DNA of 64,000 nucleotides from Advenella mimigardefordensis DPN7 (GCF_000521505.1 NZ_CP003915.1:2418001-2482000), one strand, 5' to 3'; positions 29,523-40,729 are shown, counted from the first letter of the stretch. The notes: generated by a model not told the origin, from the sequence alone. Program-made: numbers and translations.

Positions 29523-30116
29523 TCAAGGGACAGTCCACTGTCCCTTTCCTTTTGTCTGATCGGTGTACAAGGCCTGCACCGCCTGCAGATCACTAACGGG
29601 AATGAGCAGTGTCCAGCTTACCCCCTCCGCGCCGAAACTTTCATCTGAAATAACGGCACCCGCCTGCGTTAAACGGGCTTTAACTCTTTCGGCATCAGAA
29701 TAATTACATGTGCAATTGACGGTCGCTGAAGGCACGATGACCTGTTTGGGCGCGACATCCAGGCACTTGGCCGCACAACCACCATAGGCTCTTACCAGGC
29801 CACCGGTACCCAGTTTGGTACCGCCGAAGTAACGGATCACCAGAACCGCCACATCGGTGAGGCCTTTGCCTTCTATGGCCTGCAGAATCGGCCTGCCCGC
29901 CGTCCCGCCCGGCTCGCCATCATCATTGAAACGATAGCCCTCCGCGGTTTTATATGCCCAGCAATTATGCGTAGCCGTCGGATCGCCGACTTCAGAAAAA
30001 AAAGCCAGCGCCGCTGCCGCACTGGCTGCGGGCGCGGCGTGCGCAATGAAGCGGCTCTTTTTTATTTCTTCTTCAAAACTGCACGCGGCCGTCAGGGTTG
30101 ACAATAAATCGGCCAT
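29523..30116 (-). CDS. IMPACT/YigZ family protein
   Basis: A 197-residue protein of the YigZ/IMPACT family. The N-terminal domain has EEEIKKSRFIAHAAPA, HNCWAYKT, FNDDGEPGGTAGRPIL and RYFGGTKLGTGGLVRAYG, all strongly conserved. The smaller C-terminal ferredoxin-like domain follows. In eukaryotes the family touches translation control; the bacterial role is unclear. It lies 15 bp after ybiT and is probably cotranscribed with that translation factor, which fits a ribosome link. Confidence 0.9.
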   Translation of the reverse strand: MADLLSTLTAACSFEEEIKKSRFIAHAAPAASAAAALAFFSEVGDPTATHNCWAYKTAEGYRFNDDGEPGGTAGRPILQAIEGKGLTDVAVLVIRYFGGTKLGTGGLVRAYGGCAAKCLDVAPKQVIVPSATVNCTCNYSDAERVKARLTQAGAVISDESFGAEGVSWTLLIPVSDLQAVQALYTDQTKGKGQWTVP

Positions 30117-30131
30117 CGGTTTGCCGCTATC

Positions 30132-31733
30132 CTACTGCTCGATACCACGCGAACTCAGGTAGTCGTCGTAACTGCCCTGATAGTCATTCAGTGTCCCGTC
30201 TGGCATGATCTCGATGATTCTTGTGGCCAGTCCGGAAACAAATTCCCGGTCATGGGAGACAAAAACCAGTGTGCCGGCATACTTTTCCAGCGCAAACTGC
30301 AATGACTCAATCGATTCCATGTCCAGGTGGTTGGTGGGCTCGTCCATCAGCAGAACATTATGGCGTCCCAGCATCAGCCGGCCGAATGTCATGCGATTTT
30401 TTTCTCCGCCAGACAGCACTGGTACGTCTTTCACAATGTCGTCTGCAGAAAACAGCAGGCGGCCCAGTACTGAACGTATGGCCTGGTCTTCGTCGCCCGG
30501 CTTGCGGTGCTCGCCCATCCAGTCAAATACATTGACATGCTTTTTGAAGTCTTCGGACACATCCTGCGGCATATAACCGATATCGGCATTCTCGGACCAT
30601 TTGACTGAGCCGCTATCCGGTTCCAGATCCTGAGCGAACAACCGCAACAGGGTCGTTTTACCGACACCATTAGCACCAATAATGGCAATTTTCTGCCCCG
30701 CCTCTACCATTGCAGAAAACGAGGTAATGACCGGTTTGTCATACGCCTTGCTCACTTTGTCCAGCGTAACGGCCAGACGATGTAGTGGTTTAGTCTGTTC
30801 AAAGCGAATATAGGGGTTCTGGCGTGAAGACGGCTTGACTTCAACCGCATCTGCCTTGATACGGTCAATCTGCTTTAGACGCGAAGTGGCCTGGCGGGAT
30901 TTTGATTTATTGGCAGCGAACCTGCGGACGAAATCCTGCAATTCGGCAACCCGTTCCTTGGCTTTGGCATTATCGGCAACCAGACGCTGGCGAGCCTGCG
31001 TTGAAGCCAGCATGTAATCATCATAGTTACCGGGATACAAACGAATTTCACCATAGTCCAGATCGGCCATATGCGTACAAACCTGATTCAGAAAATGCCG
31101 GTCGTGACTGATAATAATCATGGTGCTTTGGTAACCATTAAGCACTTGCTCAAGCCAGCGGATGGTATTGATATCCAGGTTATTGGTGGGCTCATCCAGC
31201 AACAACACGTCAGGATTGGAAAACAGCGCCTGGGCCAGCAATACCCGCAGCTTCCAGCCGGGCGCAATCTCGCTCATAGCCTGATTATGCTGTTCTACCG
31301 GAATCTCCAGGCCAAGCAGCAATTCCCCGGCGCGCGCTTCAGCCGTATAGCCATCATATTCGGCAAACTTGGCTTCGAGCTCAGCCGCGCGCATATAGTC
31401 GTCATCGGTCGCTTCCAGATTGGCATAAATGGCATCACGTTCGTGCATGGCTTGCCACATTTCAACATGCCCCATCATGACCACGTCCAGCACCCGCATA
31501 TCTTCGAAGGCAAACTGATCCTGGCGCAATTTACCCAGGCGCACACCGGGATCCAGCGCTACATTACCCGACGTAGCCTCCAGATCTCCGCCAATGATTT
31601 TCATGAATGTGGACTTGCCGGAGCCGTTCGCACCAATCAGGCCGTAGCGATTGCCTCCTCCAAACTTGACACTGACGTTCTCGAAAAGAGGCTTGGGACC
31701 GAATTGAATGGTTAAGTTAGCAGTAGAAATCAC
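30132..31733 (-). CDS. ybiT: ABC-F family ATPase YbiT
   Basis: Cytoplasmic translation-associated ATPase of 533 residues with two ABC cassettes and no membrane part. First cassette: Walker [10 protein letters not shown], degenerate signature [17 protein letters not shown] and [11 protein letters not shown]. The linker ([18 protein letters not shown]) includes the P-site tRNA-interaction region. Second cassette: [25 protein letters not shown] and [18 protein letters not shown]. The APGWK signature is normal for the YbiT subfamily, not a mutation. It probably acts on stalled ribosomes. Confidence 0.92.
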   Translation of the reverse strand: MISTANLTIQFGPKPLFENVSVKFGGGNRYGLIGANGSGKSTFMKIIGGDLEATSGNVALDPGVRLGKLRQDQFAFEDMRVLDVVMMGHVEMWQAMHERDAIYANLEATDDDYMRAAELEAKFAEYDGYTAEARAGELLLGLEIPVEQHNQAMSEIAPGWKLRVLLAQALFSNPDVLLLDEPTNNLDINTIRWLEQVLNGYQSTMIIISHDRHFLNQVCTHMADLDYGEIRLYPGNYDDYMLASTQARQRLVADNAKAKERVAELQDFVRRFAANKSKSRQATSRLKQIDRIKADAVEVKPSSRQNPYIRFEQTKPLHRLAVTLDKVSKAYDKPVITSFSAMVEAGQKIAIIGANGVGKTTLLRLFAQDLEPDSGSVKWSENADIGYMPQDVSEDFKKHVNVFDWMGEHRKPGDEDQAIRSVLGRLLFSADDIVKDVPVLSGGEKNRMTFGRLMLGRHNVLLMDEPTNHLDMESIESLQFALEKYAGTLVFVSHDREFVSGLATRIIEIMPDGTLNDYQGSYDDYLSSRGIEQ

Positions 31734-31764
31734 GACTGTATTAGATGCCTTGAATGGGGGTTAT

Positions 31765-31802
31765 AAAAAATGCCAAACGCGTTCGTAACAGCAGAACGCG
31801 TT
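31765..31802 (-). terminator. probable terminator of the tadA-ldcA operon
   Basis: Two copies of the 8-bp palindrome AACGCGTT (31776-31783 and 31795-31802) can pair with each other across an 11-nt loop. On the minus strand a run of six T follows five bases later. It lies about 50 bp past the ldcA stop. Confidence 0.55.
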
Positions 31803-31850
31803 GTTCATATCCTGATGCACCGCCTATTGCAGTGCCTGCGACCATCAATG

Positions 31851-33529
<1,679 letters not shown>

Positions 33530-33615
33530 TCAGCCTGCCTGCCGTCGAACTGCCTGCTCCGGCCCCCCCCGACTGAATCAAAGGCCGTCAGCCGCGACGG
33601 GCTGGCGCGGCCGGG

Positions 33616-36144
33616 CTACCAGCGATGGGTATAGCTCACATTCAGCACAGCACCGGCTGCCGGCAGTCGGCTGGTGTTGTTGCTATTGCGCATCAACTGG
33701 CTGTACAAGGGATAGTAATGGCGATTCAGCAGGTTCTGCACGCCGAATGTCACTTTGTTTTTATCATCAATTGTCCAGCGACTGATCAAATCGACGGTTG
33801 TATAGCCCGAGGTCTCCCAACGGCCAAAACTGGTTTTTTCATCGAGTCGATAGTCTTTGGACGCAAAATACGTAGCCTGAATCCGATGGCTCCATTTTTC
33901 CGACGGCGTGTATTCAACATAAGCAGTCAGTTTCAACGGGGGAATACGATACCCAGTCATATTCTGATAGCTGTCCTGGCCTTCCGGCTTTTCCTCGCCT
34001 TTCATCCAGGTGAACGTACCGCCCAATGCCCATTGATTATCGTCACTGAAATAATCCAGCCCGCCTTCGATCCCATAGATACGCTCTTTGGTTCGCAGCA
34101 ATGTCAGGCCATTATTGAAGCTTTGCAGCGCGCCCAGATCTGATTTCGAATGAAATACGGTCAGATTGGCCGCAACATTGGAAAAGGTGCCACGCCAGCC
34201 CAGCTCAAACGTATCGGTTTTTACCGGTTCCAGATTTGACGCGCCGAAATTAAAGGCAGGCGTCGCGTTGCGCACCTGCACGCCCACATCAGGAAGTTCA
34301 AACCCCTGGCTGAAGGACGCATAGATCTCCTGGCCCTTGACCGGTGTATACACCACACCGGCGTTATAACTCCAGGCACCATAGTGAACGGTTCCACCGG
34401 ACACCTGCCCCGGATTGGCAACACGCGATTGCGACAAGGGGGTAAAGTCATCAAAATAGACACTGGCCCGATCATAACGCGCCCCACCCTGCACAGCCCA
34501 GTGTTCGTTAAAGCGATGTTCAAGCTGGGCAAACGCACCGATACTGCGGGTTGTGATGGGCGGCATGTAGGTCAGCGAGCCGATTTTGCGAAAGTGCAGA
34601 CCGCCGCTACGGTCGTATTCGTTGGGATCGAATACGTCCAGTGGCATTTCACTGCGTTCCTCATTGAAATCCGCCCCCCAGGTAAGCTGGGTATTTTTAT
34701 CGGCCGTCAAGGGCGTCCTGACCGTCAGGCGGCCTCCGAAGACGCTGGTTTTTTGTGTAACCTGATCCACGTTGGCGCCCCGCACAGATACGGCGCGGGC
34801 ATCAAACGGCGCGAAGCGCGTAAAGAAATCGCGATAGTAAATTTGTGCTGCCAATGTACTTCCCGCAATATCGCGGTTCTGATAGTCCAGACTCACCAGC
34901 GTATTGCGGATGCGATTCTGCTCATCCAGCTCCAGGCCCCGAATGCTGCGCGCAGCGGTACTGCCGGCCGCCTGCCGGGCAACACTGGGATCGGATGCAT
35001 AGTCTGTATCCTGTTTTGCGTCATAATGGCTCAGAGACAACTGCAGGCGTTGCTTTTCATCAATTTTCAGCCCTACCTTGCCCGATATATTGTAGACATT
35101 TGAATCAAAAAGGTCGCCCTGGCTGGGTTCGGGTGCCAGGCGCGCGCCGCGTGCATCGTATGATCCGCCGGTATGACTGGCACCCAGGCTCAGCGAGTAA
35201 TCGATTTTGTCATTCCCGCCGGAAAAATAATGTTGCACACCACCGCCCAGACCGGCGGCGCGCAGGCGGGACAGCGGCGTGGTTGCGGACACAGTCGTTT
35301 CGGCCCGCGGCTCGCCGTCGAATTGTCTGGTACGGATGGAGACAATACCGCCGGCCGCACCACTACCGTAGATGGCGCTACTGCCACGCAATACTTCAAT
35401 TTCCTCAATATCCGCAGGATTAATATTGGCAAGATTGCGCGACGAATCACGATTGGTATTCAGGGGAATACCATCAACCAGAATCAGCATATTGCGACCA
35501 CGCAGGGTTTGCCCATAATCGGTAATGGTATGGCTTGAATCCGCCATGCCCGGAAGCACTTTACTTAACACGGTGGCCACACTATCGGATCCGGCACGCA
35601 AGGTATCCAGTTGCTCACGCTCAATAACGGCGATTTGCCGGGTGGGCGACATCAAATCACTTTGCGTACGTGCTATCACGTTAATGGCAGACAGTTCGGT
35701 AACCGGCGCCGTATCCGCTGTCATTACAGGCGTTGCAGTTGTGGCCTTAACAGGTGCCACATTGGTATCCAGTGTGTAGTTACCTTCACCGACCTTGCGG
35801 ATGCGCAGGCCGGTCCCTGCCAGCAGTTGCTCAAAACCGCTATTCACAGAATGCTGGCCACTCAGGCCCTGCGTTTTCAGGCCACGCGTGGCGTTCATAT
35901 CGATGCTCAGATTAACCCCGGCCTGCCCGGCAAAACGCAACAGCGCGGGTCCCAGCTCCCCGGCGGCAATATTATAGGTGGTATGGGCCTGTACCGAGCC
36001 CGACTCTACGGCCCAGGCGGGGGTAACTGCCAGGCCAGCGCCCAGGCTCAGAGCAGGCAGCGCACCCAGCACCGCGGTGGAGATTCGGCTGTGCAAGCCA
36101 CGTGAAGCGTCCGGCAATTTGCTATCTGAAAATAATTCAGCCAT
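33616..36144 (-). CDS. TonB-dependent siderophore receptor with FecA-type signalling domain
   Basis: Outer-membrane receptor of 842 residues. A signal peptide (ending TPAWA, near 45) is followed by an STN signalling domain (about 55-110), a plug domain (SATVLSKVLPGM, RGRNMLILVDGIPLN, EVLRGSSAIYGSGAAGGIV) and a 22-strand barrel ending in Trp842. The STN domain and the fecI-fecR genes upstream mark it as a signalling receptor that turns on its own synthesis when the ligand binds. The ligand is an iron chelate, type unknown. It lies 114 bp after fecR. Confidence 0.93.
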   Translation of the reverse strand: MAELFSDSKLPDASRGLHSRISTAVLGALPALSLGAGLAVTPAWAVESGSVQAHTTYNIAAGELGPALLRFAGQAGVNLSIDMNATRGLKTQGLSGQHSVNSGFEQLLAGTGLRIRKVGEGNYTLDTNVAPVKATTATPVMTADTAPVTELSAINVIARTQSDLMSPTRQIAVIEREQLDTLRAGSDSVATVLSKVLPGMADSSHTITDYGQTLRGRNMLILVDGIPLNTNRDSSRNLANINPADIEEIEVLRGSSAIYGSGAAGGIVSIRTRQFDGEPRAETTVSATTPLSRLRAAGLGGGVQHYFSGGNDKIDYSLSLGASHTGGSYDARGARLAPEPSQGDLFDSNVYNISGKVGLKIDEKQRLQLSLSHYDAKQDTDYASDPSVARQAAGSTAARSIRGLELDEQNRIRNTLVSLDYQNRDIAGSTLAAQIYYRDFFTRFAPFDARAVSVRGANVDQVTQKTSVFGGRLTVRTPLTADKNTQLTWGADFNEERSEMPLDVFDPNEYDRSGGLHFRKIGSLTYMPPITTRSIGAFAQLEHRFNEHWAVQGGARYDRASVYFDDFTPLSQSRVANPGQVSGGTVHYGAWSYNAGVVYTPVKGQEIYASFSQGFELPDVGVQVRNATPAFNFGASNLEPVKTDTFELGWRGTFSNVAANLTVFHSKSDLGALQSFNNGLTLLRTKERIYGIEGGLDYFSDDNQWALGGTFTWMKGEEKPEGQDSYQNMTGYRIPPLKLTAYVEYTPSEKWSHRIQATYFASKDYRLDEKTSFGRWETSGYTTVDLISRWTIDDKNKVTFGVQNLLNRHYYPLYSQLMRNSNNTSRLPAAGAVLNVSYTHRW

Positions 36145-36258
36145 GAAGAAAAGTTCCTGTCACAAAGTCAGTCAATTGAAGTTCTTATAGACATGACAGG
36201 CGAGACATAAAAACAGGACAACAAAATTGAAATTTTTTATTGCCCGCAAAAACCATCG

Positions 36259-37260
36259 CTATTTTGCAGCGACAGTGACCCAGTAACGGGTGCGGGACCG
36301 GATCTGCACCGGCAGGGTCTGAGCAAGCGCCTGTAGAATGCGATCCGTATTGTTCAATTGGAACGCGCCGGATACGGAGATGTTGGCCACAGATGGATCA
36401 CAGCGCAGTATACCCGGACGATAGCGCCCAAGTTCAGCCACAAAATCGGCCAGTTTCATCTGCTCTGCATAAAGCACGCCCTGCACCCATTGCCCGGCAC
36501 CGGGTGCTGCAGGCGCGCTGGCGCTAATAATATCTGTGCTGAAATCCACTTGCTGGCCGGCCGATACTATACGCGTGTCAGACGAACGCAGGGGTTGCAC
36601 CCGAACCGCCCCCTCCAGCACGGTCAGGCGCGTACGGTCAGGCAAACAGCGCACGACAAACTGCGTGCCTAATGCCTGCAGGCTGCCTTGCTGCGTTTTA
36701 ACGACAAAGGGACGATCCGCTGCCCCTGCACCATGCGCGGTCTGGATATGGATTTGTCCGGAACGTTGCAGCACCACTCGCTCGGTGGCATCAAAAGCAA
36801 CGTCTACCGCACTGGACGTATCAAGAGTTAACTGGCTGCCGTCTGCCAGCATCAGGTCGCGGCGCTCGCCGGTGCCAGTGCGGTATTGGGCCGTGAGCAT
36901 ATCCCATGGGGCCGCCCGGTAACCCAGCCACATTGCCGACGGCGCGGTAATGGCGACGGCAACCGACTTCATCAACATGCGACGATTATGGGATACGCGA
37001 GGCCGGTTCAATACAGGCATCGCCAGCGGTGCCGGCACAGAATCGAATTGTTGATTCAGCCTCTCTACGCTCTCCCAGATCCGTTGATGTTCGGGACTTT
37101 GTCCGCGCCAGCGGGCGCAACGCTGTGCATCTGCCTCATTGAAATGCCCTGAATGCATCAGCACGAGCAACTTGACTGCCTCGTCTACCAATTGCGCTTG
37201 CTGCGACTGCGCCGCGCCCGACGTATTCACGCCGCTTGCGCCAGCATCAGCATGAGACAT
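36259..37260 (-). CDS. fecR: FecR-type anti-sigma/signal-relay protein
   Basis: Inner-membrane protein of 333 residues. The N-terminal cytoplasmic part has DUF4880-like sequence (VDEAVKLLVLMHSGHFNEADAQRCARWRGQS in shortened form) and binds the sigma factor. A single membrane segment (about 96-113) leads to the periplasmic FecR domain (TGTGERRDLMLADGSQLTLDT, GTQFVVR, VLEGAVRVQP) that senses the receptor's STN domain. Its start lies inside the sigma gene, a 34-bp overlap, so the two are translationally coupled. Confidence 0.93.
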   Translation of the reverse strand: MSHADAGASGVNTSGAAQSQQAQLVDEAVKLLVLMHSGHFNEADAQRCARWRGQSPEHQRIWESVERLNQQFDSVPAPLAMPVLNRPRVSHNRRMLMKSVAVAITAPSAMWLGYRAAPWDMLTAQYRTGTGERRDLMLADGSQLTLDTSSAVDVAFDATERVVLQRSGQIHIQTAHGAGAADRPFVVKTQQGSLQALGTQFVVRCLPDRTRLTVLEGAVRVQPLRSSDTRIVSAGQQVDFSTDIISASAPAAPGAGQWVQGVLYAEQMKLADFVAELGRYRPGILRCDPSVANISVSGAFQLNNTDRILQALAQTLPVQIRSRTRYWVTVAAK

Positions 37261-37754
37261 TGCCTGAAGCCCTGTGCCATATAACGTGTGACCGTACGCA
37301 CACTGACATCCAGTTGAGCAGCAATTTGTTCGTAGCTCAGCCCCTCGAGCTGACTCAGCAGAAATGCAGTACGCACACGCGCAGGTAAGGCATCCAGCAA
37401 CGCGTCCAGCTCCTGTAGCGTCTCCAGAAGCATCGCCCGCTCTTCCAGGGAAGGCGCGTGCTGAGGAGGCAGCAGCAGTAAAGATGCCTCGTAGGCGCGC
37501 TCCAGAGACTGCCGTTCATAAAAATTGATCAACAGCCGCCTGGCGACCGTCGTGAGGTAGGCACGCGGCTCATTCATTACCGGAATAGCATCCTGTCGAT
37601 ATCCGGCCAATACCCGCGTAAATGTGTCATGGGCAAGATCAGCAGCATCAAAACGATTACCCAGTTTTCTATGCAGCCATTGGTACAGCCATCCATGATG
37701 ATCCTGATAAAGGATATGGATTTCCTGCTGCAAAGCTGACTGACCTGCGCTCAT
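37227..37754 (-). CDS. fecI: FecI-type ECF sigma factor
   Basis: RNA polymerase sigma factor of the iron-starvation group, 175 residues. Region 2 has NRFDAADLAHDTFTRVL and AYLTTVARRLLINFYER; region 4 has LPARVRTAFLLSQLEGLSYEQIAAQLDVSVRTV. It should direct transcription of the receptor gene downstream once FecR passes the signal. A Fur-like box lies 42 bp before its start, so iron would repress it. Confidence 0.94.
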   Translation of the reverse strand: MSAGQSALQQEIHILYQDHHGWLYQWLHRKLGNRFDAADLAHDTFTRVLAGYRQDAIPVMNEPRAYLTTVARRLLINFYERQSLERAYEASLLLLPPQHAPSLEERAMLLETLQELDALLDALPARVRTAFLLSQLEGLSYEQIAAQLDVSVRTVTRYMAQGFRQCLMLMLAQAA

Positions 37755-37795
37755 GAGCCCTCTTTTTCGGAAAATTCCGCTACGCTATAAAAAAC

Positions 37796-37824
37796 AATGA
37801 TAATGACATTTGTTCTCATTATAT
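37796..37824 (-). promoter_or_regulatory. Fur box upstream of fecI
   Basis: The AT-rich sequence contains TGATAATGA followed by a partly inverted TTCTCATTA, close to the Fur consensus GATAATGATAATCATTATC. It is positioned in the promoter zone of the fecI-fecR-receptor operon. The match is by eye and not exact. Confidence 0.6.
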
Positions 37825-37992
37825 ATAACAAATAAAGATTATTACCGGCCAAATGAGTGTAATCAACACAGAAAACATCAGGCGCGTTGCACTCACTGCA
37901 TTGCCGGGATGCCTGGGAAGTTGTATTCTGCGGCCCCTGATGAACAGGCAGGCATCGAATATTAGCTATGGTGCACTTCTTACTTGAATTAA

Positions 37993-38026
37993 GGGTAAAC
38001 CCGTAGTAACATACTTTGCATGCAAA
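37993..38026 (+). promoter_or_regulatory. palindromic sites at the start of the MarR-family gene
   Basis: Two short palindromes: GGGT-AA-ACCC (37993-38002) and the perfect 12-mer TTTGCATGCAAA (38015-38026). The latter spans the start codon of the regulator gene. Both fit autoregulation by a dimeric MarR protein; binding is inferred. Confidence 0.45.
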
Positions 38027-38499
38027 CTAATTCTCCCAATAACCAACATTCCACGCAGGAACCGTTTCAGGCACGTAGCCGCTTTGGTTTTCTGCTTGGC
38101 AGCGTTTACAGACAGTGGCGTCGCGAGATCGATTTGAATTTCAAAGATCTGGGACTATCGGATGCCACGCGCATGCCGCTGCTGGTGCTGTACGTGCAGG
38201 ACACCGCCCTGCGCCAGAAAGATCTGGCGCAGGCACTGTTTCTGGACTCGTCATCGCTAGTGCGCGTGCTGGCGCAATTGCACAAGGCGCAATTGGTGCA
38301 ATGGGACAACGACCCGGCCGACCGTCGCACCAAGTGCATTGCCCTTACCCCCGCTGGTCGTGAAGTAGCAGCCTTGATCCTGAAGAAAAGTATGGAAATC
38401 GAGCAATCGATCCTTGCCGAGCTCTCTGCAAATGATATACAGGTTACCCGCCTGGCCCTGGAAAAAATCTCGGCGAGACTGGCGTCTCGACAAAAATAG
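38020..38499 (+). CDS. MarR-family transcriptional regulator
   Basis: Dimeric winged-helix regulator of 159 residues. FGFLLGSVYRQWRREID begins the dimerisation part; the DNA-reading helices are LRQKDLAQALFLDSSSLVRVLAQL and the wing has DNDPADRRTKCIALTPAG. It is followed by an MFS exporter gene 77 bp downstream, the standard layout of a drug-sensing repressor and its pump. No clear ribosome-binding site is seen, because the palindrome overlaps the start. Confidence 0.92.
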   Translation: MQTNSPNNQHSTQEPFQARSRFGFLLGSVYRQWRREIDLNFKDLGLSDATRMPLLVLYVQDTALRQKDLAQALFLDSSSLVRVLAQLHKAQLVQWDNDPADRRTKCIALTPAGREVAALILKKSMEIEQSILAELSANDIQVTRLALEKISARLASRQK

Positions 38500-38576
38500 A
38501 CAAATAGACAAATGACGCAGCACTTGCCCTCCTCTCGCGATGCCCTGTTCTGCGCCAGAAAACTTACGGTTGAAAA

Positions 38577-39812
38577 ATGAAATTAAAAGTATCGCCCTTT
38601 GCCTGGGTGAGTTTTGCCATGATCGTCGGCGTGATGGGCACTGCACTCATCAGTCCTCTTTACGCGCTCTATAAGGAGACCTGGCAACTGCAAACGAGCG
38701 ATATATCGCTTATCTACGTTATGTATATGGGTGGTGCACTTTGCGGCTTGCTGTTCCTGGGGCGTCTGCCTGATCGCGTGGGTTTTCGACCGATGATGCA
38801 ACTGGGCCTGACGCTGGTTCTGCTCGGGACCGCCATCAGCATGCTCGCATGGGACATTGCCAGCCTGAATATCGGGCGCTTTCTCGTGGGAGTGGCGTCA
38901 AGCATGGTAACCACCAGCGCAACCATGGGACTGTCCAAATTATCCAGCCACGGCAGCGTACAACGCGTGGCCATGATGACCGGCTTTTTAATGGCGTTTG
39001 GCTTTGGCCTGGGACCATTGGTAGGCGGTATTATCGGGCAATGGGTGCCGTCGCCCTTAACCTTCGCCTACGTTCCAACCCTGATTCTGGGCACCCTGGG
39101 TCTCACCGTACTGTGCTGCCTGCGTCTGCCTGAAACAAGTAAACCCAAGGCCACGCCCCGTCTGACCCTGCGCGATATTCTGCCTAAACTGGTCTGGCCC
39201 GATGCAAGTGCTTCCGGCGCATTTGTGCTCACCTGTTGCCTGCCATTTCTTGCATTTGGTGTTTTTGGCCTATATGCCTCTATGGCCCCGCTGTTTCTGG
39301 GCAAACTGGTGCCCTGGGACGGGCCGGTAGTCAGCGGCACTGCTATTGCATTGATTCTATTTGCTTCGGCAGCCGTGCAAGTGATTGCCGGGCGGATGCC
39401 TATTCACTGGTGCGGCGCGTCAGGCACCATCGCCCTGGTGCTGAGCAATGCCATTCTGATTCTTAACTTGCGGGCCAGCTCTGCCACGTTATTTGCTCTG
39501 GGCGTCTTATTGACAGCCGTGGGGCACGGCATGACCATGCTCGCCGGCATGAGTATGATTACCCGTCTGGCCGGGCCGGGCAACCGCTCAGGCTTACTGG
39601 CTACCTATCTGGTTGCCGGGTATGTCGGCAGCATGATTCCCATGATGGGCATCGGCTGGATTGCCGATCATTGGGGCATTGAAATCGCCATTTATTCGTT
39701 CTGCACCATGGTCATTGCGATTGGCTTACCGGTGGCGGTGCTATTTCAACGCCATCCGCGCATTCGGCCTGCCATCACGCAGCCCTCACTGCAAGAAGCG
39801 AAAAATAAATAA
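38577..39812 (+). CDS. MFS transporter (drug exporter-like)
   Basis: Twelve-helix membrane transporter of 411 residues. The loop 2-3 motif A is GRLPDRVGFRPMMQ. TM5 has GLGPLVGGIIGQWV, similar to the antiporter motif C, which suggests export rather than uptake. It is probably controlled by the MarR-type gene just upstream. The substrate is not predictable. A short AT-rich stretch follows with no convincing terminator. Confidence 0.9.
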   Translation: MKLKVSPFAWVSFAMIVGVMGTALISPLYALYKETWQLQTSDISLIYVMYMGGALCGLLFLGRLPDRVGFRPMMQLGLTLVLLGTAISMLAWDIASLNIGRFLVGVASSMVTTSATMGLSKLSSHGSVQRVAMMTGFLMAFGFGLGPLVGGIIGQWVPSPLTFAYVPTLILGTLGLTVLCCLRLPETSKPKATPRLTLRDILPKLVWPDASASGAFVLTCCLPFLAFGVFGLYASMAPLFLGKLVPWDGPVVSGTAIALILFASAAVQVIAGRMPIHWCGASGTIALVLSNAILILNLRASSATLFALGVLLTAVGHGMTMLAGMSMITRLAGPGNRSGLLATYLVAGYVGSMIPMMGIGWIADHWGIEIAIYSFCTMVIAIGLPVAVLFQRHPRIRPAITQPSLQEAKNK

Positions 39813-39851
39813 AATAAAAGCTAAAAGCCTGAAATCGAGGCTATATCGTTT

Positions 39852-40058
39852 ATGCCGGGGGCGGATCAGGTACGCCCTGCTCAAGCAGCGATCGGTGAAG
39901 CATCGCTGCTTGAGCAACTGCCTATACAAGTTATTAGCGAGAATTTATTCGACACGCTTCCATTGGATATGGCGAGTCGACTCCGTATCTGCATTCAATT
40001 GCGAGAAGCTTTCGAATACGGCGCCATCTGGCTTGACCAGAAAACTATGAACGCCTGA
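39852..40058 (+). CDS. small hypothetical protein (68 aa), doubtful
   Basis: The frame has a plausible amino-acid mix: LLEQLPIQVISENLFDTLPL and DMASRLRICIQLREAFEYGAI read like helices. It is open for nine codons before the ATG, so it could be the tail of a lost larger gene. No ribosome-binding site is clear. Its 5' part is built on a 15-bp perfect inverted repeat (39878-39916), which raises the chance that the DNA or RNA structure, not the protein, is what matters. No family recognised. Confidence 0.35.
   Translation: MPGADQVRPAQAAIGEASLLEQLPIQVISENLFDTLPLDMASRLRICIQLREAFEYGAIWLDQKTMNA
39878..39916. repeat. 15-bp perfect inverted repeat
   Basis: TGCTCAAGCAGCGAT (39878-39892) and its exact complement (39902-39916) are separated by 9 bp. 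No T-run follows on either strand, so it is not a standard terminator. It lies inside the doubtful 68-residue reading frame. Confidence 0.85.
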
Positions 40059-40085
40059 CACGCCATACTCTGCAGGCCAGGTTGG

Positions 40086-40109
40086 TGTCCAACTTGGGGG
40101 GTCAGTTCA
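40086..40109. mobile_element. possible solo end of an IS3-type insertion sequence
   Basis: The bases TGTCCAACTTGGGGGGTCAG followed by TTCA resemble the terminal repeat seen at one end of many IS3-family elements in Burkholderiales (TGTCCAACTTTTGGGG...). No transposase gene and no partner end are present in the window. If right, it is a scar of an old insertion or deletion. The likeness is from memory. Confidence 0.3.
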
Positions 40110-40131
40110 ATGACGCGGGCCTGAAGGTACT

Positions 40132-40476
40132 TTAGATTTTCTTCACAAACTCCGACTTCAGACTCATTGCCCCGAAGCCGTCGATTTTACAGTCAATGTC
40201 ATGATCGCCATCGACCAGACGGATATTCTTAACCTTGGTTCCGACCTTGACAACCCCGCCTGAACCCTTGAGTTTCAGATCCTTGATAACGGTAACGCTA
40301 TCGCCATCCTGCAACACGTTGCCGACGGAGTCGCGGTGAACACGTTCATCGGACTCGGCCACGACCTCGCCCTGAACCGGCCATTCGTGACCGCATTCGG
40401 GGCAGATGTAAAGACCGCTACCATCTTCATAGGTCAGGCTGGACTGGCATTGGGAACAGGGAGGTAAAGTAGTCAT
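40132..40476 (-). CDS. PhnA/YjdM family zinc-ribbon protein
   Basis: A 114-residue protein. The N-terminal zinc ribbon has [26 protein letters not shown]; the C-terminal SH3-like domain has [20 protein letters not shown] and [26 protein letters not shown]. The name PhnA is historical; no phosphonate genes are nearby and the function is not established. It stands alone at the left of the accessory stretch. Confidence 0.92.
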   Translation of the reverse strand: MTTLPPCSQCQSSLTYEDGSGLYICPECGHEWPVQGEVVAESDERVHRDSVGNVLQDGDSVTVIKDLKLKGSGGVVKVGTKVKNIRLVDGDHDIDCKIDGFGAMSLKSEFVKKI

Positions 40477-40701
40477 ATCAAAAAATCCTGGAAACGTACT
40501 ATCGACCGGCTGAAAAATCAGGCAAGGTCATAGAATAATAATCTAACCGCTAGGCGATCTCCCGGGGGATCATACCAGATTCATGCATATGCTGAAGCAT
40601 GCGCTTGTCATCGATACTCATTGCATCGCTGTCGGGAAGTAGCACGGACAATAATCACCCCCCCAGATACGCAGCAAGACAGTTTCAGCTTAACCGTTGG
40701 C

Positions 40702-40729
40702 GTGTTATGATGTACTATACTTGTAACAC
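40702..40729 (+). promoter_or_regulatory. operator/promoter of the toxin-antitoxin operon
   Basis: GTGTTA (40702-40707) and TAACAC (40724-40729) form an inverted repeat that encloses TATACT (40716-40721), a likely -10 box. It ends 16 bp before the antitoxin ATG. This is where the antitoxin, alone or with the toxin, would bind and repress. Confidence 0.55.

Noticed and set aside
29527..29550. Perfect stem GGGACAG/CTGTCCC as terminator for thioredoxin
   Set aside because: It lies inside the coding end of yigZ and the following T-run is broken; possible but unproven.
30132..31733. Degenerate ABC signature APGWK in YbiT
   Set aside because: At first it looked like loss of function, but this form is normal in the YbiT subfamily.
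40550..40621. 23-codon minus-strand frame with helix-turn-helix-like sequence (DKRMLQHMHESGMIPREIA)
   Set aside because: It reads like a gene remnant, but it is too short and has no clear ribosome-binding site; not enough for a feature.
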